A stretch of DNA of 64,000 nucleotides from Sporosarcina sp. NCCP-2716 (GTDB lineage: Bacteria > Bacillota > Bacilli > Bacillales_A > Planococcaceae), in the NCBI RefSeq assembly GCF_023707985.1, contig NZ_BRCF01000001.1:555967-619966 (forward strand). The letters are read 5' to 3'. The notes below the pieces were generated by a model. The model was not told the DNA's origin, searched no databases, and saw only the letters and a list, made by a program, of their open reading frames with translations. Below, one piece after another: positions 1 through 6,978 of the stretch (the first letter of the stretch is position 1; each line of letters begins with the position of its first letter). Both the position numbers and the translations under genes were made by a program.

Positions 1-287
1 TCGAAATCGGCCCTTTCACGGTCGAAACGAGACATACACCGGGCCACTCTCCTGGGAGTGTCTGCTACGTCTTCCATGACGACCGGTTTGCGATCGTCGG
101 CGACACGCTCTTCAAGCAGAGCATCGGCCGTACTGACCTGCCAGGGGGCAACACGCACGAGCTGCTGACAGCGATCGAACGGCAGTTGCTGTCGCTCGAT
201 GAGGATTATAAAGTCTACCCGGGGCACGGTTCGAAGACGACCCCGCGCCAGGAGATGGACAGCAACCCATTCCTGAACGGATTTTGA
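1..287 (+). CDS. yqgX: MBL-fold hydrolase YqgX, 3' part
   Basis: The window opens inside this gene. The 94 visible residues are the C-terminal part of a metallo-beta-lactamase fold: the motif HTPGHSPGS, the metal-bridging Asp in VGDTLF and the late metal-binding His in YPGHG. The run SIGRTDLPGG is typical of the glyoxalase II-like YqgX group of Bacillales, which are cytosolic zinc thioester hydrolases; the exact substrate is not evident. The gene precedes yqgY and comG as in B. subtilis, and a hairpin terminator shared with the convergent yqgY follows 13 bases after the stop. Confidence 0.88.
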   Translation, partial: EIGPFTVETRHTPGHSPGSVCYVFHDDRFAIVGDTLFKQSIGRTDLPGGNTHELLTAIERQLLSLDEDYKVYPGHGSKTTPRQEMDSNPFLNGF

Positions 288-300
288 ATGAAAATAAAAA

Positions 301-326
301 AACAGCCGGATATTGGCTGTTTTTTT
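301..326. terminator. bidirectional terminator between yqgX and yqgY
   Basis: A 7-bp stem AACAGCC/GGCTGTT with a 7-nt loop is flanked by an A-run on the left and a T-run on the right. It can end both yqgX (+) and yqgY (-), which converge here. Confidence 0.8.
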
Positions 327-329
327 GTG

Positions 330-572
330 TTAGTGTCCCGCTCCCGGAACGTGGATGAACGTTGCGTAATACGTAAACCCGACAGTGAAGATCATCAAGT
401 ACGCGCCGAACATGTACAAGTACATTCTTTCCGTAAGCTTCATGTAGCCGAGCAGCATGAAGAAGATCGTGCTTGCTACAAATAATAGTGCGACCTGGTC
501 CATGTGACCGACAAAAAACATCACTGCGAAAATCCCTGTCCAGAAACCACACAGCTTGAACATATTATCCAT
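330..572 (-). CDS. yqgY: DUF2626 membrane protein YqgY
   Basis: An 80-residue protein with two or three hydrophobic segments (about residues 9-22, 26-45 and 50-72) and the run LTERMYLYMFGAYL that marks the DUF2626 family of Bacillales. Its function is unknown; it is probably a small inner membrane protein. The start is supported by AAGGAGGG about 8 nt upstream. It converges on yqgX, the same neighbour as in B. subtilis, and diverges from comGA across a repeat-filled intergenic region. Confidence 0.85.
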   Translation of the reverse strand: MDNMFKLCGFWTGIFAVMFFVGHMDQVALLFVASTIFFMLLGYMKLTERMYLYMFGAYLMIFTVGFTYYATFIHVPGAGH

Positions 573-613
573 AAGTGCGTCCCTCCTTACAACAATACAA
601 TAAACTCCTTTTC

Positions 614-643
614 ATTATAAAGGATAGTGCTGTCAAATGTAAA
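614..643 (-). promoter_or_regulatory. sigma-A promoter of yqgY
   Basis: On the minus strand, TTTACA (5 of 6) and a perfect TATAAT are separated by 18 bp, about 40 bases before the yqgY start. Seen in sequence only. Confidence 0.6.
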
Positions 644-705
644 CTCCAAGTGGGGCGGAGGTGTGACAGAACGGTGAGCTGCTGTTCATGAATGACGGTT
701 TAGGG

Positions 706-1043
706 CGGTCACTAAGGGGAGACTCTGGTGCCCGTGTCGCGTGGGAATTGTGTTGATCGGTCACTAGGGGGCGTCTCTATTGCCCGGGCAGCGGGGAAAA
801 TGTGTCGGCCGGTCACTAGGACGAGCTTCTATTGCCCGGGCAGCGGTAAAACTGTGTTGCCCGGTCACTAAGGGGAGTCTCTATTGCCCGGGCAGCGGTA
901 AAACTGTGTTGCCCGGTCACTAAGGGGAGTCTCTATTGCCCGCGCATCGGGAAAACTGTGTTGCCCGGTCACTAAGGAGAGTCTCAACTGCCCGGGCGGC
1001 ACGAAAACCGCGTCGCCGGTCACTAGGGCACCACTCGACTGCC
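706..1043. repeat. 52-bp tandem repeat array (about 6.5 copies)
   Basis: Units start at 706, 758, 810, 862, 914 and 966, each 52 bp except the sixth (51 bp), with a partial seventh at 1017-1043. Each begins CGGTCACTA and most carry the palindrome TGCCCGGGCA in the middle. Units 3, 4 and 5 are nearly identical and look like half-unit mosaics of one another. The period is not a multiple of three and no frame stays open, so it is not coding. It fills the region between the divergent yqgY and comGA promoters. I see nothing else between 644 and 1110. Confidence 0.92.
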
Positions 1044-1110
1044 AAAACAGCCAGCTAAACTGTCCTTTAAATTGTTCGACAATTGAGTTTTTATACCCCT
1101 ATGCGTACCC

Positions 1111-1144
1111 AAAATACGGGTTTATCAAAAAGTATTCCTTTTTT
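1111..1144 (+). promoter_or_regulatory. possible ComK-type AT boxes before comG
   Basis: AAAA-N5-GTTT (1111-1123) is followed by AAAAA-N7-TTTTTT (1127-1144), just upstream of the comG promoter. ComK sites are pairs of AAAA-N5-TTTT boxes. Both boxes here are imperfect and their spacing is not standard, so this is only a candidate. Confidence 0.3.
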
Positions 1145-1148
1145 GGAA

Positions 1149-1178
1149 TTGACTGCTATACTGTGGGCAAGACATAAA
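1149..1178 (+). promoter_or_regulatory. promoter of the comG operon
   Basis: TTGACT (5 of 6) lies 17-18 bp before ACATAA/CATAAA. Transcription from it would begin near 1184, too close to the in-frame GTG at 1187 for normal initiation, which supports the TTG at 1211 as the comGA start. Confidence 0.5.
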
Positions 1179-1210
1179 GCGGTCTTGTGTCCGAGAAAGA
1201 GGGGTGTGCA

Positions 1211-2212
1211 TTGGAAACCCAGGACAATATCATCGAACATAAGTGTTTTCAGCTGCTGGAACGAGCGATCGAGGACGGTGCGACGGATATCCATCTCGTG
1301 CCCGCAGGCGAAAGCTATGAAACTTTCCATAAGAAAAGCAGCCGGCTCGAACGGATTGGCGACATCCCCCCACAGCTTGCCGTCCGTATGATTTCGTTTT
1401 ATAAATTTCTATCTTCCCTCGACATCAGTGATCGCCGCAAACCCCAAAGCGGCTCTTTCCACAAACAATTCAACGATCAGAATTTCTCTTTCCGTATTTC
1501 AACCATTCCTTCCATTCACGTTAACGAAAGTGCGGTCATCCGCATCCAGCAGCACGACAGGATCGTGCCGCTCGACCAGCTGTGCCTTGACCCTGCATGG
1601 GCGGCGAAACTGAAAACGTCCATCGCCCAGCAGCAGGGCCTCTTCATGGTCAGCGGGCCGACGGGGTCCGGGAAGACGACGACCATCTATTCACTCACCG
1701 CCCATTGCGTCAATGAGCTGGGCAGGCATGTGATCACGCTTGAAGACCCCGTCGAAAATCCTCACCGCCACCTGCTGCAGATCCAGGTGAATGAACGTGC
1801 CGGCATGTCCTATGCCGCAGGCCTCAAAGCGATTTTGCGCCATTCCCCTGACGTCATCATGATCGGGGAGATCCGCGATGCGGAGACAGCGAAGATCGCC
1901 GTGCAGGCTGCATTGACCGGCCACTTGGTGCTGACGACCGTCCACGCGAAGGACGCAGCGGGCTGCCTGTACAGGATGATGGATTTTGGAGTGTCCGCGG
2001 AAGAACTCCGCCAGACCGCTGTCTGCATATCCGCACAGCGGCTGATCCGGGAACCTGGCGGCCGTCCTGCTGCAGTGTTCGAGATTGTCCAGGACGAACA
2101 GCTGGAGCGGCTGAAGCAGGCAGTGAAGAACGGCGAACCGACGTCAATGACGTATGAAGGGAGCGTGGAAGCACTTGCACGGAAATTCAGCGGCACCGCC
2201 GGACCGGCCTAG
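1211..2212 (+). CDS. comGA: competence secretion ATPase ComGA
   Basis: A 333-residue GspE/PilB-type ATPase that powers assembly of the competence pseudopilus at the inner face of the membrane. Walker A GPTGSGKTTT, an Asp box (LEDPVE), Walker B (VIMIGEIRDAET) and the His box around LTTVHA are all present. The N-terminal helper domain is short, as in ComGA of B. subtilis (about 356 aa). I chose the TTG at 1211 because GAGGGG sits 6 nt upstream; the earlier in-frame GTG (1187) has no ribosome binding site. It is the first gene of the operon and overlaps the annotated 5' end of comGB. Confidence 0.95.
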   Translation: METQDNIIEHKCFQLLERAIEDGATDIHLVPAGESYETFHKKSSRLERIGDIPPQLAVRMISFYKFLSSLDISDRRKPQSGSFHKQFNDQNFSFRISTIPSIHVNESAVIRIQQHDRIVPLDQLCLDPAWAAKLKTSIAQQQGLFMVSGPTGSGKTTTIYSLTAHCVNELGRHVITLEDPVENPHRHLLQIQVNERAGMSYAAGLKAILRHSPDVIMIGEIRDAETAKIAVQAALTGHLVLTTVHAKDAAGCLYRMMDFGVSAEELRQTAVCISAQRLIREPGGRPAAVFEIVQDEQLERLKQAVKNGEPTSMTYEGSVEALARKFSGTAGPA

Positions 2213-3260
2213 CCGCCTGCCTTTCATCAGGAAAGAACGGCAGCCGGTCATCAGCGACCAGGCGATGTTCCTGCTCCGATCATCCGAACTGCTGCAGGAA
2301 GGGTACACGATGCACGAATGCTTCACCCTGCTGCTGCCGCACCATTGCCGTGACAGCTTGCAGGCGATCCGGAAAGTGGAGGATATATTCCGCGAAGGGG
2401 AGAACATATCCGAAGTGCTCGGAATGCTCGGTTTCCCGCAGACGATCCTGCTGTCTGTGAAGCTGTCGGAAAGTGACGGGCGGCTTCCGGAAGCGCTGAG
2501 AGGGGCGTCCATCCGATTGGAAGCAGCTAAACTGCGGCGGCAGAAATTCGTCCAGGCTGCGACGTATCCAGCTGTGCTTATCAGTGCGATGGCGCTGCTG
2601 CTGCTCGCTTTCAAAATCTATTTCCTGCCGAATTTCGAAACTCTTGCCGAGTCGCGCGCTTCCCAGTCGACCGGCATCGAACGCATATTACCGAGAATCG
2701 TGGCCGCTGCTCCTGATGCGGCGCTGGCCGGCTTGGCCGTCCTGGTGTTCGGATTGTTCGTCATGAAAGCTGTATTCAAGCGGATGGAAGCAGGGGAACG
2801 GATCGCCAGGCTGTCCGCAATTCCCATTGCCGGGAAACTGTTCAAAGAACGGCTGACACGGCTGTTCGCTTCGGAAACCGGCAACCTGCTCGCAGCCGGC
2901 AACTCGATCCAGGAAGCGATGATGCAGCTGAGCGAGCAGAAGCTGGATCCGCTGCTCGCCCATGTGGCGCTGTCTGTCACCAGCCGTGCGTCGAAAGGCG
3001 AGCACTTCCATATCGCTATCGAACTGACGGATGGTCTGACCCGGGAGCTGGCATTTTTCGCGAAACACGGGTCGGACAGCGGCCACCTGCCGAAAGAACT
3101 CTTGCTGTACAGCGAGCAGCTCGGCAACGCCATCGACCGGAAAGTGAACCGGGCTGTCGCCATGCTGCAGCCGGCGCTGTTCATCGTGCTGGCTGTCTGC
3201 ATGATCGGTGCCTATCTGGCCCTCCTGCTGCCCGTTTACGGTATGATCAAAACCATGTAA
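2154..3260 (+). CDS. comGB: competence type II secretion platform protein ComGB
   Basis: A polytopic membrane protein of the GspF/PilC family, the platform on which ComGA drives pseudopilus assembly. Two GspF-type repeats can be seen; hydrophobic helices lie near residues 140-155, 185-205 and 340-362. The only upstream ATG (2154) gives 368 residues and a 59-bp overlap with comGA, longer than the usual ~323 residues, and it has no clear ribosome binding site. The true start may be a non-ATG codon nearer 2217. It precedes the pseudopilin genes. Confidence 0.88.
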   Translation: MKGAWKHLHGNSAAPPDRPSRLPFIRKERQPVISDQAMFLLRSSELLQEGYTMHECFTLLLPHHCRDSLQAIRKVEDIFREGENISEVLGMLGFPQTILLSVKLSESDGRLPEALRGASIRLEAAKLRRQKFVQAATYPAVLISAMALLLLAFKIYFLPNFETLAESRASQSTGIERILPRIVAAAPDAALAGLAVLVFGLFVMKAVFKRMEAGERIARLSAIPIAGKLFKERLTRLFASETGNLLAAGNSIQEAMMQLSEQKLDPLLAHVALSVTSRASKGEHFHIAIELTDGLTRELAFFAKHGSDSGHLPKELLLYSEQLGNAIDRKVNRAVAMLQPALFIVLAVCMIGAYLALLLPVYGMIKTM

Positions 3261-3274
3261 AGGGAGAGAAAACC

Positions 3275-3601
3275 ATGAAAAAACTGCGTAACGAACAAGG
3301 ATTCACACTCATTGAAATGATGATCGTCCTCCTCATCATCTCCGTCCTGATCCTCGTCGCCATCCCCAACGTCACGAAGCACTCCAAGTCGATCGACGAC
3401 AAAGGGTGTGACGCGTATTTGAAGATGGTCGAAGGCCAAGTGCAGGCGTATAAGATGGACAAAAAGAAGTTCCCTGCCACTATCGGAGAATTGAGCACGG
3501 CAGAATACTTGCCGGACAATGCCAAATGCCCGGACGGTTCCGAACTGTCGATCGATACTGACGGGAAAGTGACGGTCAATACACTCAACAGGGGCTCGTA
3601 A
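3275..3601 (+). CDS. comGC: major competence pseudopilin ComGC
   Basis: A 108-residue type IV pilin-like protein. The prepilin cleavage site is clear: EQG|FTLIEMMIVLL, with Glu at +5 and one long hydrophobic helix that anchors the protein before processing by ComC. ComGC is the main subunit of the DNA-uptake pseudopilus, and Cys residues at about 49 and 89 could form the family's internal disulfide. AGGGAGAG precedes the ATG by 7 nt. The stop is followed immediately by comGD. Confidence 0.95.
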   Translation: MKKLRNEQGFTLIEMMIVLLIISVLILVAIPNVTKHSKSIDDKGCDAYLKMVEGQVQAYKMDKKKFPATIGELSTAEYLPDNAKCPDGSELSIDTDGKVTVNTLNRGS

Positions 3602-4039
3602 ATGCGTATCGCGGATGAAGCAGGCATGACGTTCCTCGAATTGCTCCTCGTCCTGTTCATCATAGGGATCCTCACGGTGATCGTGCTGCCTGTCAGCAAA
3701 GGGTGGTCATCGGAACAGACCGAGCAGGACGGCATCGAAGCGTTCAAATCGACCGTCCAGCACATGCAGTCGTATTCGATGGCTAACCGGGCAAGGACCT
3801 GGCTGACTTTCAGCGGGGGCGGCACGATCTATACGGTGACGTACTCGGACAGGGCCGACAGGAGGGCGGCAAGTTTCCCGCCGTCCGTTGCGCTGGAGCC
3901 GTCCAGCACATTCAAAGAATTCGGTTTCAATGGTAACGGGGACATGCTGAATACTGGCACGCTGTCACTCCGGACGGAGAACGGCGCTAAACAGATAAAA
4001 TTCCAATTCCAGAGAGGGAGGATGATCATCGATGAATGA
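3602..4039 (+). CDS. comGD: minor competence pseudopilin ComGD
   Basis: A 145-residue minor pseudopilin. The prepilin motif AG|MTFLELLLVLFIIG has the conserved Glu at +5 and a single N-terminal hydrophobic helix, followed by a beta-rich head. The ATG starts directly after the comGC stop, which suggests translational coupling, and the end overlaps comGE by 8 bases. Minor pseudopilins of the comG operon are thought to initiate or cap the fibre. Confidence 0.9.
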   Translation: MRIADEAGMTFLELLLVLFIIGILTVIVLPVSKGWSSEQTEQDGIEAFKSTVQHMQSYSMANRARTWLTFSGGGTIYTVTYSDRADRRAASFPPSVALEPSSTFKEFGFNGNGDMLNTGTLSLRTENGAKQIKFQFQRGRMIIDE

Positions 4040-4328
4040 GTCCGGGTATTCGTGGCCGGAAGCGATCCTGACTTTGGCGGTCACGATGCTCATCTTCTGC
4101 ACCCTCCTGCCAGTTGTTTTCACGATGGTGGGCGGACTGGAGGGGAAGAAAGCGGAAATGCATGCGAAGGAAACGCTGTACCAGGGGGCTCTCCTCCATA
4201 CATCATACGGGCTGATGTCCGGATACCGTGATGAAGAAGGCGGCCGCTATTCATGGACCGTACAGGCCGGCCGTGTCTGTGTGTCCTATGAACGTCAGGG
4301 GAAAGGGGAAACCCTATGCACGTCATGA
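4032..4328 (+). CDS. comGE: minor competence pseudopilin ComGE
   Basis: A 98-residue protein in the comGE position. It starts with a pilin-like segment, SG|YSWPEAILTLAVTMLIF, with Glu at +5, then one membrane helix and a short head with two Cys residues near the end. Assignment rests mainly on operon position and the pilin motif, since ComGE proteins diverge quickly. It overlaps comGD by 8 bases and comGF by 13. Confidence 0.8.
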   Translation: MNESGYSWPEAILTLAVTMLIFCTLLPVVFTMVGGLEGKKAEMHAKETLYQGALLHTSYGLMSGYRDEEGGRYSWTVQAGRVCVSYERQGKGETLCTS

Positions 4329-4771
4329 CCCGTGAACATCGTGAGGGCGGATTCACCTTGCTGGAAAGCCTGTTCCAGATTCTGATCGCTGCTGCTTTCC
4401 TCCATCTGATCGTGCTGTTCCTGTTTTTCAAAGAGTCCGTCCATGAGCGTATGGCGGTCAGCAGTCTGATCGAGTGGGAGCTGTTCCTGGTAGATCTGCA
4501 GCATGATCTCGCTGACACGGAGACACTCACCTTCAACCGGAACGGAACCCAGTTCACGATCATACCGGCCGGAGGGGGACGTCTCATCGAATACCGCTCC
4601 GTCAATGGTGTCATTGTCAGGCGGAAAGATCAGCAGGGGCACGTACCGCTGCTCACATCGGTCCGCTCCGCCGTTTTCACCCGGCAGGACGAAATGCTGA
4701 CCATCGACGTCGTACTGGATGACGGAACCGGGAGGACAAGGAGGGTTGCGGTTGGAACGGCTCAAGAATGA
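4316..4771 (+). CDS. comGF: minor competence pseudopilin ComGF
   Basis: A 151-residue ComGF-family protein. The N-terminus has GG|FTLLESLFQILIAA, a prepilin motif with Glu at +5. A hydrophobic helix follows, then a head domain containing the ComGF-type stretch around LVDLQHDL and FTIIPAGG. AAAGGGG stands about 8 nt before the ATG at 4316. It overlaps comGE and the start of comGG. Confidence 0.87.
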   Translation: MHVMTREHREGGFTLLESLFQILIAAAFLHLIVLFLFFKESVHERMAVSSLIEWELFLVDLQHDLADTETLTFNRNGTQFTIIPAGGGRLIEYRSVNGVIVRRKDQQGHVPLLTSVRSAVFTRQDEMLTIDVVLDDGTGRTRRVAVGTAQE

Positions 4772-4928
4772 GCGCGGGGTCACATTGCTCCTGGCACTCG
4801 TCCTATTATTTTTCGTCTCCCTCTTTCTTTTTACATTCGTTTCGTGGCATAGTAATCTATATGAAACGTACGATTCGCTGGGCACCATCTATGAACAGGC
4901 AGCGATAACAAAGATGCAGGGCGGATGA
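4752..4928 (+). CDS. comGG: short ComGG-like pseudopilin
   Basis: A 58-residue product in the comGG position. I chose the TTG at 4752 because AAGGAGGG lies exactly 6 nt upstream; the earlier in-frame ATG (4719) has no such site. The N-terminus LKNERG|VTLLLALVLLFF is pilin-like and, as in known ComGG, lacks Glu at +5. Known ComGG proteins are about 120 residues; here the head domain is almost absent, leaving the membrane helix and about 25 residues. It ends within the alternative ATGs of aroK. It may be a reduced but intact ComGG or a truncated one. Confidence 0.7.
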   Translation: MERLKNERGVTLLLALVLLFFVSLFLFTFVSWHSNLYETYDSLGTIYEQAAITKMQGG

Positions 4929-4933
4929 TGCAG

Positions 4934-5491
4934 ATGAACAAAGTATATCTGGTGGGGTTCATGGGCTGCGGGAAGAGTGCGATCGGCAAGCGGCTCAGCT
5001 TCTATACGAAACTGCCATTTTACGACATGGATCGGGAAATTGTGCAGAAGACCGGCATGACCATACCTCAGATTTTCGAGACATACGGGGAAGAGCGGTT
5101 CCGCGACATGGAAACCGAATTCCTGAAAACTTTCAGGGACGAGAAATGTATTATCGCAACAGGCGGCGGAGTGGCGATGCGGGAGGAAAACCGGAAGCTG
5201 ATGCGTGCCGGCGGCCTGGTCTTTTTCCTCGACGCGCCGTTCCGTGATATATGGAGGCGGATCGCGACCGATAAGAACAGGCCGATCGTCCAGCGCTCGA
5301 CGCGCACGGAAATCGAGACGCTCTATCAGAAAAGGTATCCAGCCTACAAGAAATCGGCGCATTTTATCGTCCAGACGAAACAGCGCTCGCTGAGCAAAGT
5401 GACCGAGTACATAGCATTCCAGATGGAACGGCTGTCCGGGGAGACGGAAACAGCAGCAAGTACTCCGCACGGCCGCGGTCTGCGAAAGTGA
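4934..5491 (+). CDS. aroK: shikimate kinase AroK
   Basis: About 185 residues. Shikimate kinase phosphorylates shikimate at O3 with ATP in aromatic amino acid synthesis. The P-loop GFMGCGKSAIGK, the shikimate-binding DMDREI, the RFRDMETE segment with its Arg, the GGGVA glycine loop and the lid region NRPIV are all visible. Three ATGs lie at 4925, 4928 and 4934; the third has the best spacing from AGGGCGG. The gene is joined to comGG with no gap and so is probably co-transcribed with the competence operon. The C-terminal tail after residue 160 is not conserved. Confidence 0.93.
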   Translation: MNKVYLVGFMGCGKSAIGKRLSFYTKLPFYDMDREIVQKTGMTIPQIFETYGEERFRDMETEFLKTFRDEKCIIATGGGVAMREENRKLMRAGGLVFFLDAPFRDIWRRIATDKNRPIVQRSTRTEIETLYQKRYPAYKKSAHFIVQTKQRSLSKVTEYIAFQMERLSGETETAASTPHGRGLRK

Positions 5492-5520
5492 TTGCGCTTC
5501 AGCTGGCAAACTGGTAAGAT
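5492..5520 (+). promoter_or_regulatory. possible promoter of the gcv leader
   Basis: TTGCGC and TAAGAT are separated by 17 bp, with TGG just before the -10 box. It would give a leader of about 300 nt that contains the riboswitch. Confidence 0.4.
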
Positions 5521-5607
5521 AGGGAGGATAACAGCAGTTTTCCGAATCTTGAACTATTTCCCGGGGAATTACCCGCTGGAGATCGTCAGGGAATTGAATA
5601 ATGCGGA

Positions 5608-5718
5608 TGAATGCATGGGGAGAGAGCGCATAACTGCGCCGCCGAAGGAGCAAGTGACAGGTTCATGAATCTCTCAGGCAAAAAGACTCATGCTGGACGC
5701 ATTCCTGGACTGGACTGC
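5608..5718 (+). promoter_or_regulatory. glycine riboswitch, one clear aptamer
   Basis: The glycine aptamer signature is plain: GGGGAGAGA (5617-5625), GCCGAAGGAGCAA (5641-5653) and AATCTCTCAGGCAAAAAGAC. The flanking GCATG (5613-5617) can pair with CATGC downstream, as in the outer stem of gcvT leaders. The usual tandem second aptamer is not recognisable after 5718. Instead there is a short hairpin, CCGGTT/AACCGG (5734-5739 with 5747-5752). This fits the single-aptamer class with a degenerate partner on the 3' side. It should switch on the glycine cleavage genes when glycine is high. Confidence 0.88.
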
Positions 5719-5769
5719 TGAGGCAGGTTCTGACCGGTTGATTACGAACCGGACAAACGGATGAACAGG

Positions 5770-5809
5770 GGCTCTCTTTTCTTATAAAAGGGGCCTCTTT
5801 CTTTTTTTG
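5770..5809 (+). terminator. riboswitch-controlled terminator before gcvT
   Basis: An imperfect G/U-rich hairpin (GGCTCTCTTTT pairing with AAAAGGGGCC, one bulge) is followed by TCTTTCTTTTTTT and stands 19 bases before the gcvT start. Its position after the aptamer suggests it is the expression platform. Confidence 0.7.
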
Positions 5810-5828
5810 CAGAATGGGGGAGAATAAG

Positions 5829-6929
5829 GTGTCTGAATTGTTGAAACGAACGCCGCTTTTTGAAAGCTATGCACCGTACAATGGCAAGACGATCGATTTC
5901 GGCGGGTGGGAGCTGCCCGTCCAATTTTCAAGCATCAAAGCCGAACATGAAGCTGTGCGGACGGCAGCCGGACTGTTCGATGTGTCGCACATGGGTGAAG
6001 TATTAGTACGCGGGGAAGGGGCGCTTGCGTTCCTCCAGAACGTCGTGACGAACGATGTGTCAAAACTGAAGGACGGGCAGGCGCAATATACGGCGATGTG
6101 CTATGAGGACGGAGGCACGATCGATGACCTTCTCGTCTACAAGCGGGGAGAAAACGATTACCTGCTCGTCGTGAACGCCTCAAACACGCCGAAAGACGTC
6201 GATTGGCTGGAGCAGCATACCGGCAGCGATGTCCAGATCGATAACCAGTCCGACCAGTGGGCGCTTCTCGCACTGCAGGGACCGAAAGCGGAGTCCATCC
6301 TGCAGCGCCTGACGGACGTGCCGTTATCGGAAATCCGATTCTTCCGTTTCAAGGAGAATGTACAGGTTGCAGGTGAAACAGCGCTTATCTCCCGCACCGG
6401 ATACACAGGTGAAGATGGGTTCGAGATCTACTGCACCCCTGAGGCGGCAGTCCGACTGTGGGACGTCCTGCTTGAGGAAGGGAAAGCGGACGGTCTCGTG
6501 CCTGCAGGTCTCGGCGCACGTGATACACTCCGGTTCGAAGCGGGTCTGCCGCTCTACGGGCAGGAGTTGTCTGCGGAGATCTCGCCGCTCGAAGCTGGGA
6601 TCGGCTTCGCAGTCAAAGTGAACAAGGAAGCGGATTTCATCGGCAAGGAGGCGCTCACGAAACAGAAAGAGCAGGGCGTACCGCGTAAGCTTGCCGGCAT
6701 CGAAATGATCGACAAAGGGATCCCGCGTACCGGCTATCCCGTCTATGCGGAAGGCAAACAAGTTGGCACGGTCACGACAGGCACCCAGTCGCCGACATTG
6801 AAAAAGAACATCGGCCTTGCGCTGATCGACAGCAGTGCAGCAGCCGAAGGAAGCGAGCTTGAAATCGAAGTGCGCGGCAAGCGGCTGAAGGCGAAAGTGA
6901 TCGCAACACCATTCTACAAGCGCTCATAA
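5829..6929 (+). CDS. gcvT: glycine cleavage system T protein (aminomethyltransferase)
   Basis: A 366-residue tetrahydrofolate-dependent aminomethyltransferase. It takes the aminomethyl group from the H protein lipoyl arm and releases ammonia and 5,10-methylene-THF. The family opening [11 protein letters not shown], the [11 protein letters not shown] block and the HMGE motif are nearly identical to B. subtilis GcvT; the folate-binding Asp lies in the NDVSKL region. The GTG at 5829 has GGGGGAG 6 nt upstream and aligns with the family start, so I prefer it to the ATG at 5814. It is the first gene of gcvT-gcvPA-gcvPB. Confidence 0.96.
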   Translation: MSELLKRTPLFESYAPYNGKTIDFGGWELPVQFSSIKAEHEAVRTAAGLFDVSHMGEVLVRGEGALAFLQNVVTNDVSKLKDGQAQYTAMCYEDGGTIDDLLVYKRGENDYLLVVNASNTPKDVDWLEQHTGSDVQIDNQSDQWALLALQGPKAESILQRLTDVPLSEIRFFRFKENVQVAGETALISRTGYTGEDGFEIYCTPEAAVRLWDVLLEEGKADGLVPAGLGARDTLRFEAGLPLYGQELSAEISPLEAGIGFAVKVNKEADFIGKEALTKQKEQGVPRKLAGIEMIDKGIPRTGYPVYAEGKQVGTVTTGTQSPTLKKNIGLALIDSSAAAEGSELEIEVRGKRLKAKVIATPFYKRS

Positions 6930-6978
6930 TGGCGGGAAGTACCCGGTACCGACATAACAGGAAAGAGGGGATTTGCAG

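Noticed and set aside
595..643. TTGACA on the minus strand as the -35 box of yqgY
   Set aside because: It is only 11 bp from TATAAT. TTTACA at 18 bp is the better partner.
706..1043. The repeat array as a CRISPR
   Set aside because: The units are directly adjacent with no unique spacers, and no cas genes are present.
5719..5769. A second glycine aptamer
   Set aside because: The conserved aptamer segments are not recognisable here; only a short hairpin is present.
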